Source: Candidatus Brocadiaceae bacterium (GTDB lineage: Bacteria; Planctomycetota; Brocadiia; Brocadiales; Bathyanammoxibiaceae). Taken from it: a stretch of DNA of 32,653 nucleotides. Under the pieces are notes generated by a model that worked only from the letters and a program-made list of their open reading frames with translations, was not told where the DNA came from and made no database searches. The position numbers and the translations under genes were made by a program. Below, piece by piece: positions 17,446 to 26,308 of the stretch; position 1 is the first letter of the stretch, and the number at the start of each line of letters is the position of its first letter. The DNA lies in NCBI GenBank assembly GCA_030018855.1, contig JASEHG010000003.1:1-32653 (forward strand), in the 5' to 3' direction.

Positions 17446-17524
17446 GCAGGGAGTAAGGGGTAGGGCGTAGGGGATAGCAGGATGAAATCTTGCTACTCCC
17501 TACCCCCTACTCCCTGACCCCTGC
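17446..17524. repeat. Family A hairpin repeat directly upstream of tRNA-Ala
   Basis: gcagggagtaaggggtagggcgtaggggatagcaggatgaaatcttgctactccctaccccctactccctgacccctgc. Confidence 0.85.
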
Positions 17525-17546
17525 AGGTCAGCCCCTCGCTTCGGGT

Positions 17547-17622
<76 letters not shown>

Positions 17623-17670
17623 ATCCTCTATGTAGGATACATTTTTAGACGCACCCTGCGTGCTATATTT

Positions 17671-17687
17671 GTAAAAAGGACTTTTAC
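17671..17687. promoter_or_regulatory. Inverted repeat covering the hicB Shine-Dalgarno region
   Basis: GTAAAA-AGGAC-TTTTAC immediately before the hicB ATG; a TATATT -10-like element lies at 17664-17669. Confidence 0.4.
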
Positions 17688-17924
17688 ATGCAAGCGTATA
17701 CTTACCAGATAGTAATAGTAAAAGAAGGCAAAAAATACTGGGCTTACATTCCAGACCTTCCTGGAGTCTATGGCTTGGGCGACACGCCTGCCAAAGCAAA
17801 AAAGGATATTATACAAGCCCTAAAACTTTATATTGAAGACATACTGGCCGAGGGAGGGCCTGTGCCTGAATCAACCGCAAAGGTAGTGGGCTTTGATTCC
17901 ATAGAAATTCCAGTAGAGGATTAA
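17688..17924 (+). CDS. hicB: HicB-family antitoxin
   Basis: QAYTYQIVIVKEGKKYWAYIPDLPGVYGLGDTPAKAKKDIIQALKLYIEDI. Confidence 0.9.
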   Translation: MQAYTYQIVIVKEGKKYWAYIPDLPGVYGLGDTPAKAKKDIIQALKLYIEDILAEGGPVPESTAKVVGFDSIEIPVED

Positions 17925-18130
17925 TGCCCACCGCAAAAGAGGTAGTAAGATTCTTAAAAAAGAAAGGGTTTATAGAGAAGAGGCAGAAAGGCTCACATCT
18001 TGTGTTAGAGAATCCAGGGACCGGTTTTCGTACAGTTGTACCTATGCATTCAGGGGATTTACCAAAAGGATTGTTCCTGAAGATATTAAAAGACGCAGGA
18101 TTTAACCTAAAGGATTATCTGGAGAAATAA
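17924..18130 (+). CDS. hicA: HicA-family mRNA interferase toxin
   Basis: TAKEVVRFLKKKGFIEKRQKGSHLVLENPGTGFRTVVPMHSGDLPKGLFLKILKDAGF, with the GSH catalytic His. Confidence 0.93.
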   Translation: MPTAKEVVRFLKKKGFIEKRQKGSHLVLENPGTGFRTVVPMHSGDLPKGLFLKILKDAGFNLKDYLEK

Positions 18131-18143
18131 GCGGCGAATTAAC

Positions 18144-18189
18144 GAATGGCATTCAAGAGGTCAGGGTTCAAATCCCCTATCCTCCACCA
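18144..18189 (+). pseudogene. Orphan 3' fragment of tRNA-Ala (direct repeat copy 2)
   Basis: GAATGGCATTCAAGAGGTCAGGGTTCAAATCCCCTATCCTCCACCA is identical to 17576-17622 except for one G missing from the T stem. No 5' half. Confidence 0.95.
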
Positions 18190-18341
18190 TATTTCTCTAA
18201 CCTTCCCTTACCCCCCTTCTCAGCACGAGGCTATCGCTGAATCCGCCTCTGGTAGACTGAGGCCCTGTCCCTGCAATCTGCACCTTTAAACGTCTCTGAG
18301 GTCTCTAAAAAAGTCTATTTTAGTTTGCACAATCCCTTCAG

Positions 18342-18436
18342 GTCATTGTGCGGGGAGAGGCTCCGAAGCAATCTCGTAACCCTAAGGGTATGGCTTGAAA
18401 GGAGAGACAGGATTGCTTCGATTCGCTCGCAATGAC
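18342..18436. repeat. Imperfect inverted repeat, family D (GTCATTGTGCGGGGAGAGGCTCCGAAGCAATCTC ... GATTGCTTCGATTCGCTCGCAATGAC)
   Basis: Outer ends GTCATTG/CAATGAC and inner CGAAGCAATC/GATTGCTTCG are reverse complements. Confidence 0.75.
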
Positions 18437-18604
18437 TTTTTTGAGCATACCTGAGATAGAAAGACACAAAAAGTGTCTTAACATTTAGTTTTTCAGCAAA
18501 TTAAAAGGTTCACTTTACTAATTATTGACGAAGGCTGATGATGAAAACTTACAATTTACGGACCGGCACAAGTGGGACTTGTTATGGAAGTATTAGGCAG
18601 ATAT

Positions 18605-19237
18605 TTAAAATTTTTTTCCCCGGTTTTCCCATTTGCCCCTGAAGGTTATCCAAAAGGAAAGGAGTACGAGCTTCAGGTCTAAGAGAAAAGATTGGTTTTT
18701 TACGTAAAGTAGTTCATAGTGGAGCTTCTGATGGGGAGGGGTGTCATATCTTCCATAAACCTGGGCAAGGCCAGTTAGACCTGGTAGTACCAAGAACCTG
18801 GAGGAGTAATTAGGAATCTGTTGGGAGAACTTTCCAACTAATTCTGGCCTCTCTGCCCTTGGGCCTACAAAGCTCATGTCTCCAATGAAGATGTTCCATA
18901 ATTGAGGTAGTTCATCCATAGCAGTCGCCCTGAGCAACCTTCCTATCTTGGTTACTCTTGGGTCGTTTTCAGAGGCCCAAACTGCCCCAATCCCTTTTTC
19001 GGCATCGGGAATCATGGAGCGGAATTTGTGGACTCTAAAGATTTTGCCATCCTTTCCGACCCGTTCCTGAGAATAAAAGAGGGGACCACCATCCTGTAGC
19101 TTAATGGCCAGGGCAATTATAATCCATAAAGGTAAGGAGAGGGTTAAACCTACACCCGATAGTGTCACGTCAAAGAGGCGTTTAAGCACTTTCTTAGCAT
19201 TTATTTCAATAAGGTAGTAGTTATCATGGTAACTCAA
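18605..19237 (-). CDS. Bacterial sugar transferase (undecaprenyl-phosphate sugar phosphotransferase type)
   Basis: KRLFDVTLSGVGLTLSLPLWIIIALAIKLQDGGPLFYSQERVGKDGKIFRVHKFRSM...MDELPQLWNIFIGDMSFVGPRAERPE. Confidence 0.96.
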   Translation of the reverse strand: MSYHDNYYLIEINAKKVLKRLFDVTLSGVGLTLSLPLWIIIALAIKLQDGGPLFYSQERVGKDGKIFRVHKFRSMIPDAEKGIGAVWASENDPRVTKIGRLLRATAMDELPQLWNIFIGDMSFVGPRAERPELVGKFSQQIPNYSSRFLVLPGLTGLAQVYGRYDTPPHQKLHYELLYVKNQSFLLDLKLVLLSFWITFRGKWENRGKKF

Positions 19238-20409
19238 CGTAAAGAGGTTGTGCGAGTAACCTGACCAACACTTAAAAGCCTATCGTAGAGGTTGTCCAAC
19301 TTCTGTACACTATCACGAAGACTGAAATGTTTCACCCTCTCTTTTGCATTTCTTGCCAGTTCTTCACGTAAGGCCCTGTTATGAAAGACCTTCAATATGG
19401 CCTCAGCCATAGAATAGGGATCGGCTGGTTTAATTAAAATTCCGGTCTCATAGTTCTTTATAATCTCTGGAATGCCACCTACTGCTGTAGCAATTATAGG
19501 TTTACCTACAGCCATAGCCTCTAACAAACTAAAAGGGAACCCTTCTTTTATAGAAGCCAGTACAAATACATCCATCAATGATAAAAAAGGTAGCACTTGA
19601 GAGATGTATCCCGTAAAGATTGCCCTTCCATTAATTCCCAGTGATTTAGCAATATCCATCATATCTTTTCTTAGGGGGCCATCACCCACAAAGATAAACT
19701 TAACCTTGGGCTGTTTCTGTATCACCAGTTCAGCGGCCTTTAACAAGTAGGGGTATCCCTTATTAGGATAAAAATTTGCTATACTTCCTATCACAAATTC
19801 TTCTCCCCCCAGTCCCGATTCACCTCTTACCTTGTCTACCTCAACATTGGGTAATTCAAGGGAATCAAAATCGATTCCGTTGTATATGGTTTCTATTGAA
19901 GAGGGGGTTTTTAACCGAAGTCTGAGGGCCAATCTTCTATCGTTTTCTGAGACCGTAATGATTCTGTGACAGGCGGCTGCCGCAATCTTTTCCATCAAGA
20001 CTAAGAGAAATTTCTTGGGAAGTGGCATAGGTTCTTGAAAGGCAAACCCGTGGGCGGTAAAAAGAACTGCTGGCACCCCTGCCAACCAGGCCGCCATACG
20101 GCCTAAGATACCGGCCTTGGTACTGTGACAATGCACGATATCATAGTTCCCTCTCTTGATTAGGCGGTAAATCTTGGTAAAAGCTAAAAGGTCCTTAACA
20201 GGATGAATGACATTGCTGAGTTCTGGTATGGGGAAGACCTTTATCCCAAGGTCGCCGAGGTCTCTTATAAGTGGGCCGCCTGGGGCACAGGCAACTTCGA
20301 TAGAGTACTTTTCTTTACAAAGAAGTCTAATCGCGTCGTAAAGATGTTTTTGGGCCCCTCCGCCATCGGATGACGTAATCAGAAATAAGAGATTCGTTCC
20401 TATCTTCAT
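19234..20409 (-). CDS. Glycosyltransferase family 4
   Basis: ITSSDGGGAQKHLYDAIRLL, HCHSTKAGILGRMAAWLAG, VLASIKEGFPFSLLEAMAVGKPIIATAVGGIPEII. Confidence 0.95.
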   Translation of the reverse strand: MKIGTNLLFLITSSDGGGAQKHLYDAIRLLCKEKYSIEVACAPGGPLIRDLGDLGIKVFPIPELSNVIHPVKDLLAFTKIYRLIKRGNYDIVHCHSTKAGILGRMAAWLAGVPAVLFTAHGFAFQEPMPLPKKFLLVLMEKIAAAACHRIITVSENDRRLALRLRLKTPSSIETIYNGIDFDSLELPNVEVDKVRGESGLGGEEFVIGSIANFYPNKGYPYLLKAAELVIQKQPKVKFIFVGDGPLRKDMMDIAKSLGINGRAIFTGYISQVLPFLSLMDVFVLASIKEGFPFSLLEAMAVGKPIIATAVGGIPEIIKNYETGILIKPADPYSMAEAILKVFHNRALREELARNAKERVKHFSLRDSVQKLDNLYDRLLSVGQVTRTTSLR

Positions 20410-20479
20410 CGCCTAACGAAAGTTGTGCCACCCCAAAAAGTCCCCAAGTTAGATCATAAACCTGATTGGTGGCCTCTTT

Positions 20480-21970
20480 TTAGAAACCTATCCATTTCTT
20501 TACCTTTAACAAGTCCCTCTTTAAAGCTAGCGGGTCCTTTAGATATATCGCTTTCCTTGCAAACCCCCTGCGCAAGAGATTACCGATTCTCTTATTGTAA
20601 GCATCGCAGGCCGAAATAATCTTTTGTGTGATGTCGTTAAATTCATCGTTGTTCAGGGCCAGCGTCCTTTTCTTTGGATTTTTGTAATAATAATCCAGCG
20701 GCTTTACCCTTAGATACTCTTCGCGTTCCATATCGGGTTTCAAAATATCCATCTCCACACCCTGACTAAATAGGGTAGTGTTAGGAAACGCCTTATAAAG
20801 CCCTATAGAAGCGTAAGGCGCGTTTATTTCTCTCATAAAGTTATATGTCTTCTGCATGTCTTCCTTGGTTTCCTGTGGTAAACCAACTATGAAATAGGCG
20901 CTCCAGAAGATATTATTATCATTTATTAATTTTGCGGCCCTTCTTATTTCATCTACACTTACTCCCTTTTTTAAATCTTTTAGGATTCTCTCGCTCCCGC
21001 TCTCTACGCCAATCTTGATGACATTGCAGCCGGCCCTTTTCATCAGGGTCAAAAGATTTTTATCCAATAGGTCTACCCTGCTGGTACAATCCCAATTAAT
21101 CCCTACCCCTTTTCCTAACAACTTTTCACAAAGCTCACTTACCCATGCTTTATTCATAGTGAAGGTATCGTCCTTAAAAGAAAATTGCTGGGTCTTATAC
21201 CTCTCCTTAACGGAGACAATCTCCTCTATGACATTCTCTACACTTCTACATCTTAGCTTTTTCTGCCACATATTAAAACAAAAAGAACAGGAGAAGGGAC
21301 ACCCTCGGGAGGCCATTAATACCCCCAAGTCCTCCGGGGTGTAATGCCCTAGGTAGAAAAGCGATTCTCTGCTCGGCTGCGGTATCGAATCTATATCCTT
21401 TATGAACTCCCTGGGCGGGTTGTTCACTATGCGGCCGTTTAGCTTGTAAGAAAGCCCATTAATCCCCCCCAAGCCCCCATTACCGTCCTCTAGTGTCTTA
21501 ATTAATTCAGAAAAGGTTATTTCCCCTTCGTCTCTAACCACAAAATCTACATTCTCATCCTCTAGTACCTGCTCATATTTAATAGAGGGATGCGGGCCGC
21601 CCTTTATTACCAGGCATCCCGGATTTACCCTCTTTACTAGTTCAGCCACCTTCACTGCGGATGCATAAGTTGTAGTCTGGGCCCTTATTCCTACGAGGTC
21701 GGGTTTAAAATCTCTTAGAAAACCCACTACCTCTTGCCATAAAGGATGGCCATCGTCGTTGATAACAGTAATATAATCCTCCATCTGTCGATATTCGCTC
21801 ATGTAATTTAGACTACCATTAACGGGCCGACCTCGCTCCACGTCAAATATACCCACCTCATGGCCTAAACCCTTTGCCACAGCCGCCAAGTAGGCCAACC
21901 CGATAGGATAATAATAATCCTCTATCCCTGTCATCCTTCTAAAAGGCGGGTTAATCAGTAATATCCTCAT
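20480..21970 (-). CDS. B12-binding domain radical SAM protein
   Basis: MRILLINPPFRRMTGIEDYYYPIGLAYLAAVAKGLGHEVGIFD, ASRGCPFSCSFC. Confidence 0.95.
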   Translation of the reverse strand: MRILLINPPFRRMTGIEDYYYPIGLAYLAAVAKGLGHEVGIFDVERGRPVNGSLNYMSEYRQMEDYITVINDDGHPLWQEVVGFLRDFKPDLVGIRAQTTTYASAVKVAELVKRVNPGCLVIKGGPHPSIKYEQVLEDENVDFVVRDEGEITFSELIKTLEDGNGGLGGINGLSYKLNGRIVNNPPREFIKDIDSIPQPSRESLFYLGHYTPEDLGVLMASRGCPFSCSFCFNMWQKKLRCRSVENVIEEIVSVKERYKTQQFSFKDDTFTMNKAWVSELCEKLLGKGVGINWDCTSRVDLLDKNLLTLMKRAGCNVIKIGVESGSERILKDLKKGVSVDEIRRAAKLINDNNIFWSAYFIVGLPQETKEDMQKTYNFMREINAPYASIGLYKAFPNTTLFSQGVEMDILKPDMEREEYLRVKPLDYYYKNPKKRTLALNNDEFNDITQKIISACDAYNKRIGNLLRRGFARKAIYLKDPLALKRDLLKVKKWIGF

Positions 21971-21984
21971 TTCCCCTCTACTCC

Positions 21985-23154
21985 TTACTTACCAATATGA
22001 ATAGTACTTTCATCTTGGGCCCTTTTTTTATTGAGCCAGTAATCGTAAACTGCCTCTGTTTCTTGAATCATACTGTTAATTGTAAAGTGTCTCTTCCATC
22101 GCTCCCGTCCAGCCTCTCCCATCTTTTGGGCCAGTGCTTTATTCTTCAGGAGATAAATTAGCTTCTCTGCAAGAAGTGCAGGATTCTTTGGTGGTACCAA
22201 AAATCCCGTCTCTCCATCCACCACCACTTCCGGAATAGGTCCTACATTAGTGGCCACAATAGGTCTTCCCGCACTCATTGCCTCAAGAAGCACAAGCCCA
22301 AATCCCTCCCAAAGGGAGGAAAGTGCGAATATATCAAATTGATTCATAAGATTAAAGACATCCGCTCTAAAATCGCTAATGATCACACTATCTTCTATAT
22401 GCAAGGTTCTAGCATATTCTTCTAAGTGGTGTCTCATTCTTTTCCCGGCGTGCCCTGCCAGAAATAATTTAGCCTCTGGAAAGTGCTTGAGCACTTCCAC
22501 CATGGCTTCTAACAAAAACTTTTGCCCTTTTTGGGGGACGTATCTGCCTAGCATACCTACTATAGGGCTATCCTCTCTTACAGCGTAACGGATTCTAATA
22601 TTCTCCACCGGCTCGTCAATATTATTCTTAGTGTCAAGCCCATAATAGATTCGTTTTATCTTTTCTTTATTCAATCCTACTTTTTCTCTAAGATAGCATC
22701 CTACCGCATCGGAGATTACTATAACTTGGTTAGCCTTCTGAGTTGTATATTTTGCCACCCAGGCCCAGAAGGGATTCAACAAAAATTCTTCCGTATTGTG
22801 GTAAGTAGTGATAAAGATTGGACCATTATTTAAAACCATTGCTAATCTACCATACAGTTCTGCTTGAAAAAGGTGGCAATGAATTAAATCAAATCTATAA
22901 TCTGCTATAAGTTTCCTCAGCTTAAGGATTGGGAGTGGGTCCAGTTTACCTCTTGCCTGTAGGTCTATTACCCTGATACCAGTCTTAATAAAGTCTTCTT
23001 TCAAGCTGCGGGCGTCATCTGGCCTCTCTGTTAAATAGGCAAGAGTCAGGTCGTACTTCTCCCTGCTCAAATGGGTAGCTAAAGAAAGAAGGTGCATCTC
23101 AGCGCCACCTACGGTACAGGCATCCGTTAAGAGTAAAACTTTTGCCTTTTTCAT
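21985..23154 (-). CDS. Glycosyltransferase family 4
   Basis: TVGGAEMHLLSLATHL, ALSSLWEGFGLVLLEAMSAGRPIVATNVGPIPEVVVDGETGFLVPP. ATGA overlap with the upstream gene. Confidence 0.95.
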   Translation of the reverse strand: MKKAKVLLLTDACTVGGAEMHLLSLATHLSREKYDLTLAYLTERPDDARSLKEDFIKTGIRVIDLQARGKLDPLPILKLRKLIADYRFDLIHCHLFQAELYGRLAMVLNNGPIFITTYHNTEEFLLNPFWAWVAKYTTQKANQVIVISDAVGCYLREKVGLNKEKIKRIYYGLDTKNNIDEPVENIRIRYAVREDSPIVGMLGRYVPQKGQKFLLEAMVEVLKHFPEAKLFLAGHAGKRMRHHLEEYARTLHIEDSVIISDFRADVFNLMNQFDIFALSSLWEGFGLVLLEAMSAGRPIVATNVGPIPEVVVDGETGFLVPPKNPALLAEKLIYLLKNKALAQKMGEAGRERWKRHFTINSMIQETEAVYDYWLNKKRAQDESTIHIGK

Positions 23155-24029
23155 TCCATTATTTCTGCGTATGTAGCCAATCTAAACCCACTATTCTGAA
23201 TGAACGATTTCAGCTCCAGGTTCAATAAGACCTTAAGTTCTTCCTCCCTCTGCCTCGCCATCATCTCGGAGCCTATCATAAAGCTTGTTAGATTATTGCA
23301 TATGTAACTGGGGTGAACCATGAATTGGGATGTATCTTCCTTTATTGAAGAAATGACCTTTTTATATTCACACAACAGCCTTTTCTCATCCCAGTATCTA
23401 TCGGTAAAATAATTTACCACATTATAAAAACTATCTGGAGCCAATATACCCTCTATTTTTAAGATTCTTCTATATCTCCAGCCCATGAAATAGGCATAAG
23501 ACCACTTAATCCAACTGGTTCTTTCCAAAGAGATAGGGTTTCTTGCATCCACAGGCAATAAAAGAGGAACTTTTAAGCTTTTCGCTAAATCTTTGACTAT
23601 CCAAAAGAGACTTGGAAGTAAGATTATTGACTGGTGAGTATCAATATGGAGAGGGTATATACCACTTGTGGTAAGTTTCTCTACTTGGGCATTAAGCTCC
23701 CTCTTAATTTCTTCCGGATTTACTTTATGTGATAACAGCCTTATTATAAGATCTCTTCGGCTATAAAATGAACCGTCACTATTTACCAGGCTTTTCACTT
23801 CCTCGGCTGGTAGCACCGGCCTTCCGTCGGTCAAGTTTAGATGTATCCCTATCCCCAGTCCAGGATTTTCTTTAGCAAGGTGTACGGCTTCTCTAAAGGC
23901 CCACATATTCACAATCATAGTGGTACTTGACACAGTTCCAAACAAGTAGGACTCAATAATTGCCCTGTTTGCCCCTTGCGTAAGACCAAACTCATCTGCA
24001 TTGATAATCAGCTTTTTCATTGACACCAA
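23151..24029 (-). CDS. ChbG/HpnK (YdjC-like) carbohydrate deacetylase
   Basis: KKLIINADEFGLTQGANRAIIESYLFGTVSSTTMIVNM, LGIGIHLNLTDGRPVLP, HIDTHQSI. Confidence 0.93.
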   Translation of the reverse strand: MVSMKKLIINADEFGLTQGANRAIIESYLFGTVSSTTMIVNMWAFREAVHLAKENPGLGIGIHLNLTDGRPVLPAEEVKSLVNSDGSFYSRRDLIIRLLSHKVNPEEIKRELNAQVEKLTTSGIYPLHIDTHQSIILLPSLFWIVKDLAKSLKVPLLLPVDARNPISLERTSWIKWSYAYFMGWRYRRILKIEGILAPDSFYNVVNYFTDRYWDEKRLLCEYKKVISSIKEDTSQFMVHPSYICNNLTSFMIGSEMMARQREEELKVLLNLELKSFIQNSGFRLATYAEIME

Positions 24030-24079
24030 CGTTCATCCTTTTTAACACTGACAATAAATGCCCCATGGTTTGCTTGTTT

Positions 24080-26308
24080 CTAAGTGGTAAATTGTTTAAT
24101 AACATAATCCAGGTGTTCTTCTTTTAGACTCTGATGTGTGGGGAGGATTAATATGTGCTCTGAAAGCTTACGTGCCTCCGGATAGCCGGAAGAATATACT
24201 TCCTCGGGCAATACATCCCAGAAGGTCCTTAAGTTTATCCCTTTTCTCAAAAGCCACTTATAGACCCCGTCCCTGTTCGCTATGAGGACAGGAAACCCTA
24301 CAGGACAAACCCCTTCTGTTAATTCCGGAAAGAGCACTTGCAAATCCTTTCTATCTGCAAGGCTTTTAAGGTAGTAATTATAGTTCTCCCTTCTCTTATT
24401 TACAATCTCCTCTACCTTGACTTCTCGGAACAATCTCAAAGAAATAGTAGATATGGTATTTTCCGGGATAACTTCCTTTTTACTATCCCGCCTGATATAG
24501 CCATTTCTTAGTCGGTCATTCTGCAGGAGATAACTCCTCAGGCTCAACCCTGTCTTGAATTCAACCCATTTCTCTAGTAAGGAAACAGTGGGGGATATAG
24601 AATAACCCTTTCCAATATTTTTAGCTTCAACAGCCCTTTCAGTATTTAACAAGAGCATGCCCCCATCTGGAAGGGGAAGTGTTTTCCTCAGGCTGAAAAT
24701 GCCAAAGGCTCCAAAAGTTCCTAGCGGTCTGCCACCTACCCTACTAAAAAGGGCGTGGGCGCAGTCCTCTATGAGAAGTAGCCCCTTCTCACTGCAAAAC
24801 CTTAATACCTTATCTAAGGGCTGTGAGAAACCGAAATAATGGATAATTAGCAAGGCGCTTGCACCCGTGGATTTGGATTCAAGGTCTTTAAAATCTGGTT
24901 CTAGATTCTCCTTCACTTCGTAGAACCTTACTCTCAGTCCTGCCTGCTCAATTGTACTGACCACGGAGCCGCATACATAGGCTGGTATCAAAATGACTTC
25001 TTCTGTGGCAAATCCACATAGCCTTAAGCCCTTTAACAAGGCCGTTCTACCATCCTTAAAAAAGATAGGCTTACTTGAAAAATATCCTGGGGGGTCTACT
25101 TTTGAGGCAGTCGCCTTAAATACCTCTACTGGTGACAAGACAGCATCGGGGGGGATATAGGTGATTTTGATCCCTAAAGAAGCCCTCCATTGTTGCAACT
25201 TGGCAAGGATAACTCTCAATATCTTCAACCTTCGCACTTCGGCGTAAAGGAATAGATAAAGAAGATAGATAGGGAAAGTAACTCTACCTTTTAAGGTGGG
25301 GCTTGAGAAAACGATTCTCTTATTCTGTCTCGCTCCAGAAATCCAGCGGGATTTATACTGAAGCTCCCCTCTAGTGAAATCAATCTCCCGGAGTCCTGAT
25401 TTGAAGGCATCCTCTAAGATATGCATTAAAAGGATCATCCCAGAAGCGTATTTTGCATAACAGGGGTCATAAGCAGGGGTGTAGTGAAGGTATCTGCCGT
25501 TCCACTGAAAGGAATAACTAAAAGCGATAACCTTTTCATTTAGCAGAAGCAGGTCTAATCTCAGCATCTTTCTTGCGAGGTAATCTCTTGCAAGCTCCGA
25601 GTAAAATTCTTGCCCTCCAGGTGTGGAAAATCTAGAATAAATAGCATAACCTTTCCACCGCTTTCTATGAATTTCAAAGACCTGTGGTAAATAATGTTCA
25701 AGTTCTTCTCTGGCCTGGATTTTTTTGAATTCAAGTTTGCCTAAGCTTTCTAAGTGCCTTTTTCTCTGTTTGAGGTTATACTTAAATTTTTTGTCTTGTT
25801 GTTTTAAGAAGCTGTCCCAATCCCCATTTATCTCCAGGTAGGGACATCTCCACGTATCGTATGAAATAGCCTTCCATCCTTCTTTTTTAAGCAACTCACG
25901 AAGGAGCTCGTAGTTGCTTGATTCTTCAGGGAAATCCTTCAAGTCACATACATCCCACTGCCCTTTCTTTTCCCTTAAAGAAGAAATAAGGATTTCAATA
26001 GAGGCCTCTTTAGAGTCAGTGTCTACAATAAAATCCAGATAATCCCCATCGTCATGACCTATAAATTCCAATCTTTTCACAAAAAAGGTTGACTTCAATC
26101 CTAGCGGGAAGAAGGCCTTAAGCTCGTTGCCATTCCATAGGGTAAAGATAAAAGGCTTCGTCTTTGTGCACAAAAGTTTTAACCAATTCCTAACCCATTC
26201 TCTGGTAAGGAACACAGGAACGGAGCCAACCTTCCCCAGGAGCGACTCCCATTGAGGCTCTATGGCCTTTATCCCCTCAGTATCCCCTATAAACCTTACT
26301 TCCAACAA
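24080..26308 (-). CDS. Fusion: N-terminal FemAB/CelD-like GNAT acyltransferase + C-terminal DegT/DnrJ/EryC1 aminotransferase
   Basis: N-terminal EPQWESLLGK...REWVRNWLKLL and QDKKFKYNLKQRKRHLE...HYTPAYDPCYAKYASGMILLMHILEDAFKSGLREIDFTRGELQYKSRW. C-terminal ILIPAYVCGSVVSTIEQAGLRVRFYEV...LLIEDCAHALFS...FGIFSLRKTLPLPDGG. Start set to a TTG at 26308 because the longer ORF (to 26359) overlaps the Wzy end. Confidence 0.85.
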   Translation of the reverse strand: MLEVRFIGDTEGIKAIEPQWESLLGKVGSVPVFLTREWVRNWLKLLCTKTKPFIFTLWNGNELKAFFPLGLKSTFFVKRLEFIGHDDGDYLDFIVDTDSKEASIEILISSLREKKGQWDVCDLKDFPEESSNYELLRELLKKEGWKAISYDTWRCPYLEINGDWDSFLKQQDKKFKYNLKQRKRHLESLGKLEFKKIQAREELEHYLPQVFEIHRKRWKGYAIYSRFSTPGGQEFYSELARDYLARKMLRLDLLLLNEKVIAFSYSFQWNGRYLHYTPAYDPCYAKYASGMILLMHILEDAFKSGLREIDFTRGELQYKSRWISGARQNKRIVFSSPTLKGRVTFPIYLLYLFLYAEVRRLKILRVILAKLQQWRASLGIKITYIPPDAVLSPVEVFKATASKVDPPGYFSSKPIFFKDGRTALLKGLRLCGFATEEVILIPAYVCGSVVSTIEQAGLRVRFYEVKENLEPDFKDLESKSTGASALLIIHYFGFSQPLDKVLRFCSEKGLLLIEDCAHALFSRVGGRPLGTFGAFGIFSLRKTLPLPDGGMLLLNTERAVEAKNIGKGYSISPTVSLLEKWVEFKTGLSLRSYLLQNDRLRNGYIRRDSKKEVIPENTISTISLRLFREVKVEEIVNKRRENYNYYLKSLADRKDLQVLFPELTEGVCPVGFPVLIANRDGVYKWLLRKGINLRTFWDVLPEEVYSSGYPEARKLSEHILILPTHQSLKEEHLDYVIKQFTT

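Noticed and set aside
18144-18189. Second tRNA-Ala gene
   Set aside because: Only the 3' portion is present, and one G is missing from the T stem. It cannot fold as a complete tRNA.
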